Assembly: GCA_947383275.1 (NCBI GenBank)
Contig: CANDCW010000008.1
Coordinates: forward strand, 1 to 56,166
Direction: 5' to 3'
Source: an uncultured Bacillota bacterium
GTDB taxonomy: Bacteria > Bacillota > Clostridia > Oscillospirales > Oscillospiraceae
DNA length: 56,166 nucleotides
Shown here: piece by piece, positions 40,591-48,718 of the stretch
How positions within the stretch are numbered: position 1 is the stretch's first letter
How the letters are laid out: the number at the start of each line of letters is the position of its first letter
The notes under the pieces: generated by a model
The model's input: the letters and a program-made list of their open reading frames with translations, nothing else
The model's database searches: none
Told to the model about the DNA's origin: nothing
Program-made: the position numbers and the translations under genes

Positions 40591-42330
40591 TCAAAGTGAA
40601 AGCAGTGTCTCGCTCAGCCGCTTTCCGGCCGAGCCTCCGAAGTCCTCCACCCGGCGGATGCGCAAAAAGGAAGCGCCGTAGATCATCCGCTCGTTTTCCA
40701 GTTCGTTGTCATCACCCAAAAAGATGCCGATTACGTGTGCACCCTTCCGCCGCAGCGCTCGGACCTGAACGCAGGTATCCCGCACAGCAGCATCCCCGAT
40801 ATATTTGGCCTCTGCCCTGGCCCTGCCGCTTACCATATCGTTGGGCAGACCATCGCTGAAGACAATTACAATTTTATGGTCCTCCCGCCGCTTTAACAGA
40901 TCCACTCCTGCCGCAGCCAGCGCCAGCCCGTCCCGATTGTTGGAGGTCGCCCGGTACTCCAGGATCTTTTGATCTGCCGCCGGCCTGTCGTCATAATCCC
41001 GAAAGCGGCGCAGCACGGTGTGATCTCCATAGGTGCAGTAGCTCATAACCCGATGCGGGATTTGAATTCTGCTCAGGGCCGCGCTGAACAGATAACTTTG
41101 CAGCGCCACCATAGGCTGCCGGGCCGCCTGAGAACCGCTGGCGTCGATCAACAGCTCTACGACAACAGAGGACTGATCCTGACGAAGGACTTTGTGAAAC
41201 AGCCTCGGCTCCTTACACCGGCCGGCCCTCCAAAGCGCGCTGTTTACCAGCACTCCACAGTCCGATCGATAGATCTCCGGGGCATCCCTCAAATTCATCG
41301 CATTTCGAAACGCCTGCTCAATGCTCCGTATACCCTGCCTGACGTAGTCCTTATGCTCCTCCAGCATTCGCAGGTTCGCATCCCGGCAGGCGTTTAGCGC
41401 GCCCGCTCTGGGTGAGCCGCCCTCATAGGCACGTTCCGGAAAGCCGTCTGTAAACAGCAGCTTACGCCCTTCGTGTATTCCGATACAGACCGCGTGCTCG
41501 ATCTCCCTCGCTTCTTTTTCCGTTTGAAAGCTGAGCCCAAAGTTCTGGGCGAGGTACTCCGGAATTGCTGCCAGCGCCTCTTCCGACAAAAGGATTCCGT
41601 CCGCTGCCACGCCGTCCGCCTTCTTGTACTTCAGTTCCGGGCGCTGTTCATCCGGTTCCTGGAATTCCCCCTCTTCCGGGGCTGGACAGTCCTCTTCCCA
41701 CGTACCATCATCTAAAATTTCAGTGGTGGGGAGGATATCCTGACTGTGGTCGGGCGCAAAATACCGGGTGAAAATTTTTTTATATAGACGCACCGCCTGG
41801 TCTACCAGCCTCCTGGCATCCATACATCCGCTGCTCCCCCGCACCAGCTCTGTGAACAGCAGCAGCATATCCTCAAACCCGGAGAAGTTTTTTAAAATCC
41901 GGCGGCACTCAGGGGTTGCCGCCGGTGGAAATTGTTCCGTCAACCAGTAGATATACATCCAGTTCCGCGCGGTATGGCGAAACCGCAGGGGATCAGATTC
42001 CAGAACTTCCCGCGCCGAATGTTCTGCCATCGCCGAAATTCCGGGGCGCTCCGCCGACAATCTCTGCCGCACAGCGTATTCCAGGCACATATGGGCAATG
42101 GGAAGCAGTATGTCCATATCATACGCCGCATACCGATACCGCCGGAGCCACAGATTCAGCTCCCCCAATCCAAACAACTTATCTCCGCCGCCCAGAACCA
42201 CGCCCTCATACGCCGAAATAATCCCGCCGGCTTTCCGGTATGGATCACTCATGGCTTGAATAAATTCCGGATACGTCCTTCTGCGGTGGTCCCCGGACAC
42301 GGTCAGAAACAGGCTTTCCTCTCTATCCAT
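40591..42330 (-). CDS. vWA-domain protein, partner of the MoxR-type ATPase
   Basis: 579 residues from ATG 42330 (GGGAGAG upstream; an in-frame TTG at 42351 has no site). The N-terminal 380 residues are helical with an acidic stretch (about 210-240: WEEDCPAPEEGEFQEP). The C terminus (about 390-575) is a von Willebrand A domain with the MIDAS motif DASGS, then VIVFSDGLPND holding the later metal Asp. This arrangement resembles CobT, NorD and CoxE proteins, which work with a MoxR-type ATPase to insert metals or activate an enzyme. It lies 13 bases after the AAA+ gene. The client protein is unknown; no metalloenzyme operon is adjacent. Confidence 0.85.
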   Translation of the reverse strand: MDREESLFLTVSGDHRRRTYPEFIQAMSDPYRKAGGIISAYEGVVLGGGDKLFGLGELNLWLRRYRYAAYDMDILLPIAHMCLEYAVRQRLSAERPGISAMAEHSAREVLESDPLRFRHTARNWMYIYWLTEQFPPAATPECRRILKNFSGFEDMLLLFTELVRGSSGCMDARRLVDQAVRLYKKIFTRYFAPDHSQDILPTTEILDDGTWEEDCPAPEEGEFQEPDEQRPELKYKKADGVAADGILLSEEALAAIPEYLAQNFGLSFQTEKEAREIEHAVCIGIHEGRKLLFTDGFPERAYEGGSPRAGALNACRDANLRMLEEHKDYVRQGIRSIEQAFRNAMNLRDAPEIYRSDCGVLVNSALWRAGRCKEPRLFHKVLRQDQSSVVVELLIDASGSQAARQPMVALQSYLFSAALSRIQIPHRVMSYCTYGDHTVLRRFRDYDDRPAADQKILEYRATSNNRDGLALAAAGVDLLKRREDHKIVIVFSDGLPNDMVSGRARAEAKYIGDAAVRDTCVQVRALRRKGAHVIGIFLGDDNELENERMIYGASFLRIRRVEDFGGSAGKRLSETLLSL

Positions 42331-42343
42331 CCCTGCTCTCCCG

Positions 42344-43195
42344 TTAGACAAACCTTGTCATCACAACATCCTGGACCAGCTGATACTCATACTCGTCAAA
42401 GCATTTGTTGGTAATGCTGACCGTAACCGCATCCTTAGGGCTCATCCCGTCTGTCATGAGCCGCAGAGCGGCGATCATGCCGCGCAAATCCACCGCGTGG
42501 GTGGAAATTTCTCCGTTGACCGCTTTCTCATTCAGATCCATAAACAGCCCGACGCAGCGGTCAATGTTCTCTTCCGGCGCGTTGGGGGCAGCAGTTTTCA
42601 GCAGCCGGCACAGCTGCCGAGCTGACAGGGCCGGCATACGGATCACTGTGAACCGGGAAACCAACGCCTCATTCAGCTCCCGCGTGCCCGCGTAACCATA
42701 GTTCATTGTGGCAATAAAACGCGTAGCCGGGTGCATGGGAATACACTCATACCCCGGCACGTCAATCAGCCTCCGGTAGTCCAGCGCCGCGTGTATCACG
42801 GCAACAGCGTCATTTTTTGCCATATTAATCTCATCCAAAATGCAGAATCCGCCATACCGGGCCGCCTGCGCCACCGGGCCGCTGCGCAGGCGTACCTCTC
42901 CCCCGACAAATGTATCCGTACCAATCAGGGTACTGCTGTCGGTATTGACATGAAACGAAACATTATAAACGGGCCTTGCAAACAGCCAAGCCAGGTTATC
43001 CGCCAAGATGTTTTTCCCGGTGGCTTTTCCTCCGCATAACAGAATATTTTCACCCTGAAGCAGCGCGGAAACGGCCAGCTCCAGAATCCTCTCTCCGATA
43101 AATTCCATGGCCGGCTTTGCGATCCGCCGCCCGGACTCATCCTCCGCGTAGCGCCTTTTAAACTGTTCCACCCGAACGGCCAAATCATCTCTCAT
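42344..43195 (-). CDS. MoxR-type AAA+ ATPase
   Basis: 283 residues. Walker A reads GGKATGKN (Asn replaces the usual Ser/Thr after GK, as in some MoxR relatives). Walker B is FCILDEINMA, sensor 1 is IATMNYGYAGTRELNEA and the arginine-finger segment is LVSRFTVIR. MoxR ATPases are hexameric chaperones that remodel or activate complexes together with vWA proteins. The gene is followed after 13 bases by the vWA gene and preceded by a coiled-coil gene on the same strand, making a likely three-gene operon. Target unknown. Confidence 0.88.
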   Translation of the reverse strand: MRDDLAVRVEQFKRRYAEDESGRRIAKPAMEFIGERILELAVSALLQGENILLCGGKATGKNILADNLAWLFARPVYNVSFHVNTDSSTLIGTDTFVGGEVRLRSGPVAQAARYGGFCILDEINMAKNDAVAVIHAALDYRRLIDVPGYECIPMHPATRFIATMNYGYAGTRELNEALVSRFTVIRMPALSARQLCRLLKTAAPNAPEENIDRCVGLFMDLNEKAVNGEISTHAVDLRGMIAALRLMTDGMSPKDAVTVSITNKCFDEYEYQLVQDVVMTRFV

Positions 43196-43264
43196 ATGCG
43201 CCTTGTCCTTTCAGCATATACCAAATCTTCCTGACGCTTCCCCATGGGTTCATTCCAAACGCAA

Positions 43265-43693
43265 TCACCGGACCTGAGCGTCTTCCTCCACATCCGGCCA
43301 CGCATCCAGATCCTCCGGCAGTGCAATAACCGGCTGTTCCGCTTCGTTACGGGCCTGCCCGACGCTCCGGCAGACGTGATTCAAAACATCCAGATACTCC
43401 TGTAGCTGCTGGGTAATCAGCTTCATATGCCCGACATTCTGATCAACGGTACCCTGCACCATTTTTTCAATCAGGTGTTCTGTCTCAACAAGCTCCCGCT
43501 CCAAGGCCTGCTTCTCATGCTGCAGCTGCCGGCATTCCGCCTTCAGGCGCTCCTGTTCCGCTTTTTCCCGGCGAAGCGCCTGCGCGCTTTCCAGAGTATG
43601 CGCGTCTTTCTCTTCCCGCAGCCGGTCGTTTTCTTCTCTCAGAAAAGCGGATTGCGTGCCTCTTTGCCGCATTCGGCCCTCAGGCCATCGCAC
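43265..43693 (-). CDS. Coiled-coil protein, possibly frameshifted at its 5' end
   Basis: About 135-142 residues, almost entirely heptad coiled coil (EENDRLREEKDAHTLESAQA, then ECRQLQHEKQALERELVETE) with an acidic tail (LPEDLDAWPDVEED). A start at 43672 with GAGGG upstream is possible. The neighbouring frame from ATG 43701 (MEECDGLRAECGKEARNPLF, then stop) is also heptad-like and may be the real N terminus lost by a one-base shift near a TTTT run at about 43640. It lies 69 bases before the MoxR gene on the same strand. A scaffold or accessory role for that pair is inferred. Confidence 0.6.
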   Translation of the reverse strand: MRWPEGRMRQRGTQSAFLREENDRLREEKDAHTLESAQALRREKAEQERLKAECRQLQHEKQALERELVETEHLIEKMVQGTVDQNVGHMKLITQQLQEYLDVLNHVCRSVGQARNEAEQPVIALPEDLDAWPDVEEDAQVR

Positions 43694-43715
43694 TCCTCCA
43701 TATCCGCCCGCGTTC

Positions 43716-44465
43716 CTATACGCCTTCTCCGCGGATCACCACCTTAATGGTCCGAAACACCAGCTTCCAATCGAGAAAATAGTTCCGCTCCCTTATGTAG
43801 CGCATATCCAGCTCCACCCATTCGTCAAAAGAAAGGGCATTGCGGCATGGCTGCACCTGCCAGTAGCAGGTCAGCCCTGGCATCACACTCAGGCGCTACC
43901 GCTGATAAGGGGTATACTGCTCCACTTCTCTGGGCAGGGGCGGCCGCGGCCCTACCACCGACATATCCCCCTTCAGCACGTTAATCAGCTGAGGAAGCTC
44001 ATCCAAACTGGTTTTGCGCAGGAAGCGTCCCACTCTCGTAATGCGTGGGTCATCCCTGAGCTTAAAGGCGGGACCCTGCATTTCATTATGCTTGAGAACT
44101 TCCTCCAATTTTTCTTCCGCATCTGTGCACATGGTACGAAACTTATAAAATCTGAATTCCCGCCCATCCTTGCCATACCGTATCTGAGAAAAAATTGGGC
44201 CTGAGCGAGGATCGTCAATCCAGATCACTAACGCAATGAACAACAGCAACGGAAACAGTACGACCAATGCCAACAGTGATAAAAAAATGTCTTGCACCCG
44301 TTTAATTGTTAGATAAACCCGGTGCTCTTCACCGCATGGTATTCCCTCCGCCGGCAGCTCACAACTGGTCGCTTCGGAAATTGGAACATCCGCACATGAG
44401 GACGCCAACAACTTTTTCCCTTCGCCTGCGATATGATACCGTTCCGTATCTATCGTATCGCTCAT
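43716..44465 (-). pseudogene. Undecaprenyl-phosphate sugar-phosphotransferase, amber-interrupted
   Basis: From ATG 44465 (AAGGAGG upstream) the frame runs 189 codons to TAG at 43896-43898, then stays open in the same frame to 43716, giving a 249-residue family-length product. It is a bacterial sugar transferase: membrane helix (LSLLALVVLFPLLLFIALVI, about residues 62-81), DDPRSGPIFSQIRYGKDG, FRFYKFRTM, DELPQLINVLKGDMSVVGPRP. After the amber come the conserved RLSVMPGLTCYWQVQPCRNA and the tail. The stop falls where Gln is expected (YTPYQR-stop-RLSV). Such enzymes start capsule or exopolysaccharide repeat units on the lipid carrier. No other polysaccharide gene is near, so it may be a decayed orphan. 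Confidence 0.85.
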
Positions 44466-44535
44466 TCGGAATCCTCCTTGCACATAAAGTCTGTTTTCCA
44501 CCACTTGAGCAAAAAAACCTTGAATTTTTTGCTTC

Positions 44536-44564
44536 ATTTTACCATACAGATACCAGAATTGCAA
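44536..44564 (-). promoter_or_regulatory. Promoter of the sugar-transferase gene
   Basis: Minus strand TTGCAA (44564-44559), 17-bp spacer, TAAAAT (44541-44536). Confidence 0.7.
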
Positions 44565-44669
44565 GGAAATTCAGTTTAACTTTCTATCGTGAAACTATCA
44601 AGGGTTACATACCGAAACGTCTCTTTCTTGAGTATTATTGACAAAAAGCGCAAATGCGTTTTTTGAACC

Positions 44670-44707
44670 CGCGGGCCACCTGCCCATATTCCGGCAGATG
44701 ACCCGCG
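44670..44707 (-). terminator. Hairpin after the M18 aminopeptidase gene
   Basis: A 15-bp stem with two G-U pairs (44670-44684 with 44693-44707), 18 bases past the stop codon. There is no T run directly after it, so termination is likely but not certain. Confidence 0.5.
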
Positions 44708-44724
44708 CTTTCCGCTTTATTTCC

Positions 44725-46140
44725 TCAAACTGCCTCAAAAATGGCCTTCATTCCTTTAAACGTCATATAGCAATCCAGTTTACCCACCGTCTCAAAGGGC
44801 GCGTGCATGGACAGCACAGGAACTCCGGCATCCAAAGTGTCAATGTTTCGCTCCGCCATATAGGCGGCCACAGTACCGCCGCCGCCGGCATCCACCTTGC
44901 CCAGCTCGGCCATCTGCCAAACCACACTGGCGTTGTCCAAAACACGGCGCACCCGGGCCACCACTTCGGCGGAAGCGTCTGACGCTCCAGATTTTCCCCG
45001 AGCCCCGGTGTATTTGCACAGGCCCATGCCGTAATTGACAAAGGCGCTGTTGCGCTTCTCGTAGACATCGGCAAAGTTGGGGTCGTATGCGGCGGTAACA
45101 TCGGCAGACAGGCAGAAGGACTTTTCGTAGCAGGCGCGCAGGGAGACGCCCTGGGCCTGGCACAGGTCCTCCATAAAGGTGTCGAAGGCTGCGGACTTCA
45201 TACCGGTGACACCCTCGGAGCCGATCTCCTCCTTGTCAGCCAGCATACACACGGCGGTGTACTCCGGGGCTTCCACTTGGAGCAGGGCGGCCAGGGCAGC
45301 GTAGGCGCACACCCGGTCATCGTGGCCGTAAGCGCCGATGAGGGAGCGGTCAAAGCCGATGTCCCGGGCATTAAAGGCCGGGACAGCACACAGCTCAGCG
45401 GAGATAAAGTCCTCCTCTGTTATGCCGTACTTCCGGTTAAGCAGCTCCAGCGCGGCCAGCTTCACCCGGTCTTTTCCATCATCGCCAGCCAGGGGGCGGC
45501 TGCCCACCAGGATGTTCAGGTTTTCCGCCGGAATCGCCTCTCCCAGGGGTTTCTTAGACTGCTCCGCTCCCAGATGGGGGAGCAGGTCATCAATGGTGAA
45601 CAGGGGGTCGCCCTCCCCGCCGCCAATGGACACCCGGACTGTCTGCCCTCCCTTAAGCGCCACCACGCCATGGAGCTCCAGAGGGATGGTTACCCATTGG
45701 TATTTACGGATACCGCCATAGTAGTGAGTCTTAAAAAATGCCAGTTCGTCAGTTTCATAGAGTGGATTTTGCTTCAGGTCCAGACGGGGCGAGTCAATAT
45801 GGGCCGCGCCGATGTTGGCACCCTGTTCCAGGCCCTTGCGGCCAATCACCGCCAGAGTCACCGCCTTGCCTCGGTTAACCCGGTACACCTTGTCGCCGGG
45901 CTTCAGCTGTGTACCCCGCACGTAGGGCCGAAAGCCCGCCTTCTCCGCCAGGGCCGCCGCCCGGTCCACGCACTCGCGCTCCGTCTTGCCCGCGTCCAGA
46001 AACTGTTTGTAACCGGTACAGTAAGCCTCCACGGCCTCTTCCTCTCCGTCAATGAGGCGGTCGTAACCGTTTTTTCTGTCATAGAGCAGCGCCTTGCGCA
46101 GCTGCTCCCCCCGGGTCTGCTCCTTCTTTTCCTCACTCAT
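44725..46140 (-). CDS. M18-family aminopeptidase
   Basis: 471 residues. Zinc-binding and catalytic segments of the M18 (aspartyl aminopeptidase-like) family are seen: GAAHIDSPRLDLK near 130, AYGHDDRVCAYAA near 275, ADKEEIGSEGV near 305, ADVTAAYDPNF near 350, and SMHAPFETVGKLD near 445 with the last His ligand. These dodecameric cytosolic enzymes remove N-terminal acidic or hydrophobic residues from peptides. Its ATG overlaps the coaE stop (ATGA), so it is translationally coupled and the last gene of the minus-strand run. Confidence 0.92.
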   Translation of the reverse strand: MSEEKKEQTRGEQLRKALLYDRKNGYDRLIDGEEEAVEAYCTGYKQFLDAGKTERECVDRAAALAEKAGFRPYVRGTQLKPGDKVYRVNRGKAVTLAVIGRKGLEQGANIGAAHIDSPRLDLKQNPLYETDELAFFKTHYYGGIRKYQWVTIPLELHGVVALKGGQTVRVSIGGGEGDPLFTIDDLLPHLGAEQSKKPLGEAIPAENLNILVGSRPLAGDDGKDRVKLAALELLNRKYGITEEDFISAELCAVPAFNARDIGFDRSLIGAYGHDDRVCAYAALAALLQVEAPEYTAVCMLADKEEIGSEGVTGMKSAAFDTFMEDLCQAQGVSLRACYEKSFCLSADVTAAYDPNFADVYEKRNSAFVNYGMGLCKYTGARGKSGASDASAEVVARVRRVLDNASVVWQMAELGKVDAGGGGTVAAYMAERNIDTLDAGVPVLSMHAPFETVGKLDCYMTFKGMKAIFEAV

Positions 46141-46733
46141 GATAAAACCTCCTTCAAAAAATCCCGCGCCTTTTGAGAAAACTCCTCCGCGCTGGAACAG
46201 TCATTGATTAAAGTATGGTCGCAGTGCTGAATAAAATACCTGTCCGGCTTCTGGGCACGGACTCTGGACCAAGCATAGTCCTCCACAATACCCTCCCGGG
46301 CCATGATCCGCTCCACCCGGACCTGGGGCGGGGCCAGGACAGCCACCGTAAGTTTACATAACTCCATCAGTGGGCTCTCTATCAACGAAATGGCGTCCAC
46401 CGCTGCCAGGCCTCTCCCCTGCTCGCCATACGCCTCAATCAGCCTCCGGGCGCGATCCGACACCGCCCCATGAACAACGGTGTTGAGCTGTTTCAGCTTT
46501 CCCGGGTCGCCGAAAACCACTGTCCCCAATTTCTTACGATCGATCCCTCCCGAGGCGTCCCGCAGGGGGCCAAAAGCAGCCTCCAAAGCAAACTGCAACG
46601 AAGCGTCACGCTCCAGCATTTCGTGGTATACCGCATCACAGTCGATCACTGCTCCCCCCAGCCTTTCCACCTCTCGAAGCAGGGTTGTCTTCCCCGCGCC
46701 GGTGGGGCCGGTAATGCCAATCACTGTCACCAC
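46137..46733 (-). CDS. coaE: Dephospho-CoA kinase
   Basis: 198 residues. The P-loop is GITGPTGAGKTTLL at 6-19, followed by GAVIDCDAVYHEML (the CoaE aspartate block). Downstream blocks are KKLGTVVFGDPGKLKQLN, AVDAISLIESPL and QVRVERIMAREG. It phosphorylates the 3'-OH of dephospho-CoA, the last step of CoA synthesis. The family's usual ALLFE/PLLFE is here LIESPLME. It directly abuts Sua5 (start at 46733, Sua5 stop at 46734). Confidence 0.92.
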   Translation of the reverse strand: MVTVIGITGPTGAGKTTLLREVERLGGAVIDCDAVYHEMLERDASLQFALEAAFGPLRDASGGIDRKKLGTVVFGDPGKLKQLNTVVHGAVSDRARRLIEAYGEQGRGLAAVDAISLIESPLMELCKLTVAVLAPPQVRVERIMAREGIVEDYAWSRVRAQKPDRYFIQHCDHTLINDCSSAEEFSQKARDFLKEVLS

Positions 46734-47753
46734 CTACACCTCCAGGATATGGAATCCTGCCGCTTTGCTTAACCGGTTGACCACTGCCAGCCCCATACCG
46801 GCGGAATCCGGGCACTGGGCCCAAATATGCTTCACCCCGTTGTCGTCCATGGCCCGCAGGGCGCGAAACAGCCGCCGGGCCTGTTCAAAGGTGTCCGCCG
46901 CGCCGCCCAGGCGCTCCACCGGGTAGTCCTGAAACCAATGGACATACTCGTTAAAGCAGATAATCCCCTCCCAGTAGCTGTCCGCCACATGGTCCAGGAT
47001 ATACTGGGCGGTATCTTGGGGATCGCCCCGGACCACAGTGACCGGGGCCTTAGGGGCGTAATGGCGGTACTTCATTCCCGGCGCCCGGGGGCGCTCTTCC
47101 TTCCCCAGCTGCCGGGTAACGGCAGGGTCCAGCTCCACCGATTCCAGCACGTCTTTTAACTGTTCCAGCGGAATACCGCCGGGGCGGAGCAGCCTGGGCG
47201 GCGTGCAGGTCAGGTCGATGATGGTGGACTCCACCCCTACCTGACAGTCGCCGCCGTCCAGGAGGGCGTCGATTCTGCCGTCCATATCGTCCAGCATGTG
47301 GCGGGCTGTGGTGGGGCTAGGTTTACCTGAAAGGTTCCCGGAAGGCGCCGCAATGGGCACCCCCGCCTGCACAATAATGGCCCGGCACATAGAGTGGGCC
47401 GGACACCGCACTCCTACCGTGTCCAGGCCGGCGGTCACCACGTCGGGAACCGCCGGCTTGCGGCGGAGGATCATGGTCAGCGGCCCGGGCCAGAACCGCT
47501 CCGCCAGCCGCCAGGCGTCCTTCGGGATATCCTGGCAGTAGCGCTCCAGCCAGGAGGCGTCCGGGATGTGGAGAATCAGCGGATTGTCCTGGGGGCGGCC
47601 TTTGGCCAGAAAAATGCGTTCCACAGCCTCGGAGTCCAGGCCGTTAGCCCCCAAACCATAGACCGTCTCAGTTGGTATACCTACCAGACCGCCGGAGCGG
47701 ATAATCCCGGCGGCCTTGCCAACCTCGTTAGGCTCAAGAATCAGTGTTTCCAT
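46734..47753 (-). CDS. L-threonylcarbamoyladenylate synthase (Sua5 type)
   Basis: 339 residues. The YrdC-like catalytic domain (1-210) has GIPTETVYGLGANG, KGRPQDNPLILHI, GPLTMILRR, VGVRCPAHS and APSGNLSGKPSPT. The C-terminal Sua5 domain (about 235-339) is joined by the conserved linker APGMKYRHYAPKAPV. It forms threonylcarbamoyl-AMP for t6A modification of ANN-decoding tRNAs. The extra C-terminal domain makes it Sua5 rather than TsaC. It overlaps the upstream phosphatase gene by 20 bases and abuts coaE. Confidence 0.93.
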   Translation of the reverse strand: METLILEPNEVGKAAGIIRSGGLVGIPTETVYGLGANGLDSEAVERIFLAKGRPQDNPLILHIPDASWLERYCQDIPKDAWRLAERFWPGPLTMILRRKPAVPDVVTAGLDTVGVRCPAHSMCRAIIVQAGVPIAAPSGNLSGKPSPTTARHMLDDMDGRIDALLDGGDCQVGVESTIIDLTCTPPRLLRPGGIPLEQLKDVLESVELDPAVTRQLGKEERPRAPGMKYRHYAPKAPVTVVRGDPQDTAQYILDHVADSYWEGIICFNEYVHWFQDYPVERLGGAADTFEQARRLFRALRAMDDNGVKHIWAQCPDSAGMGLAVVNRLSKAAGFHILEV

Positions 47754-48423
47754 TCTGTCTTCCTCCCGAAGGACCTCGCAAAATCAATTCTCCCAACGCC
47801 TCCGGAGTTTCAGCCAGGTAAGCAGCCCCTTCAGCCTCCAGTTCGGCCCGGCTCCGGAATCCCCAGAGCACACCGCAGCCGGTCAGCCCGCCGTTTTTGG
47901 CTGTGCGGATGTCCACATTGCTGTCCCCCACGAATAGGGTATCCTCCCGCGCGGCCCCCATCTCCTCCATCAACTTATGCAGAAGCGTGGGATCAGGCTT
48001 GGTGGGCGCGCCCTCCACAGCCCCCTGGATGTACGAAAAAACACCGGGGAAATACCCCCCAATAATTTCGGGGACCAGGCTGTGGGCTTTGTTGGACAGC
48101 ACTGCCATAGTCACTCCCGCTTTTTTCAGCCGGGCCAGCAGTTCTTGTATGCCGGGATAAGGAGCCGTCTTGTCCTCCTTGTGGGCGTTGTAGTAGGGCA
48201 TGAACTCCTCCAGGATAGCCGCGACCCGCTCCGGGGTGTGCCAGTCCTCCGGGGAAAAACGGATGGCCAGCTTGGCCATGCCGTTGCCCACATAGCGCTT
48301 GTATTCCTCCACGGAGTGGGTGGGCCAGCCATGGCTGCGGCACACCCAGTTTCCCGCGTCCGCCAGGTCGTCAATGGTATTCAGGAGAGTACCATCCAGA
48401 TCAAAAATAACATTCTTATACAT
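47734..48423 (-). CDS. HAD-family phosphoglycolate phosphatase-like hydrolase
   Basis: 229 residues from ATG 48423 (GGGGCGGAG upstream). Motif I is IFDLDGTLLNT with both catalytic Asp residues, motif II TMAVLSNK, motif III lysine in TKPDP, and motif IV FVGDSNVDIRTA. The cap domain (about 20-85) is the helical Gph/YbbA type. It probably dephosphorylates phosphoglycolate or a similar small phosphate. The 3' end overlaps the Sua5 start, indicating coupling. Exact substrate is uncertain, so no symbol is given. Confidence 0.88.
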   Translation of the reverse strand: MYKNVIFDLDGTLLNTIDDLADAGNWVCRSHGWPTHSVEEYKRYVGNGMAKLAIRFSPEDWHTPERVAAILEEFMPYYNAHKEDKTAPYPGIQELLARLKKAGVTMAVLSNKAHSLVPEIIGGYFPGVFSYIQGAVEGAPTKPDPTLLHKLMEEMGAAREDTLFVGDSNVDIRTAKNGGLTGCGVLWGFRSRAELEAEGAAYLAETPEALGELILRGPSGGRQNGNTDS

Positions 48424-48442
48424 ATGCTCCGCCCCTGCAAAA

Positions 48443-48700
48443 TCACTCGTAAACGCCAATTTCCATGCAGCCAATCTCCACAGTGGTGTCCCGGGGGAAC
48501 TCCGACCGCTGGAGGTACGCCTTCACCGCCATCTGGGCGTGCTTGGGATTGACCCGCTCGTCCTCCAGCTCCAGGTCGATGCGCCCAGCCTCGCCGCCGC
48601 AAACAGCTCCCACATCCTCCAGCACCTCATTCAGCTCCCCGATCACATCGTGGAGGTCCTTTCCCTGAGGGAGGGACTTGTAATGGATATACATTTCCAT
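48443..48700 (-). CDS. Small conserved-looking protein of unknown function
   Basis: 85 residues, preceded by AAAGGAG. Soluble, mixed alpha/beta, with a central CGGEAGRIDLELEDERVNPK and a closing strand TTVEIGCMEIGVYE. The length, strong ribosome site, codon bias and position between prfA and the phosphatase gene in a co-oriented run support a real gene. No motif is recognised and no function can be offered. Confidence 0.7.
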   Translation of the reverse strand: MEMYIHYKSLPQGKDLHDVIGELNEVLEDVGAVCGGEAGRIDLELEDERVNPKHAQMAVKAYLQRSEFPRDTTVEIGCMEIGVYE

Positions 48701-48718
48701 AAAAATTGCTCCTTTGTT

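Noticed and set aside
3404..43898. Reassignment of TAG to glutamine in this organism
   Set aside because: Two genes have in-frame TAG at likely Gln positions, but TAG is also the normal stop of the glycyl radical enzyme gene (12301) and gluQRS (18879), and an RF1 gene with PxT and GGQ motifs is present.
44641..44664. Small hairpin (AAAAAGCGCA-AA-TGCGTTTTTT) as the terminator of the M18 gene
   Set aside because: Only four base pairs are solid around a 2-base loop; the larger stem at 44670-44707 is the better candidate.
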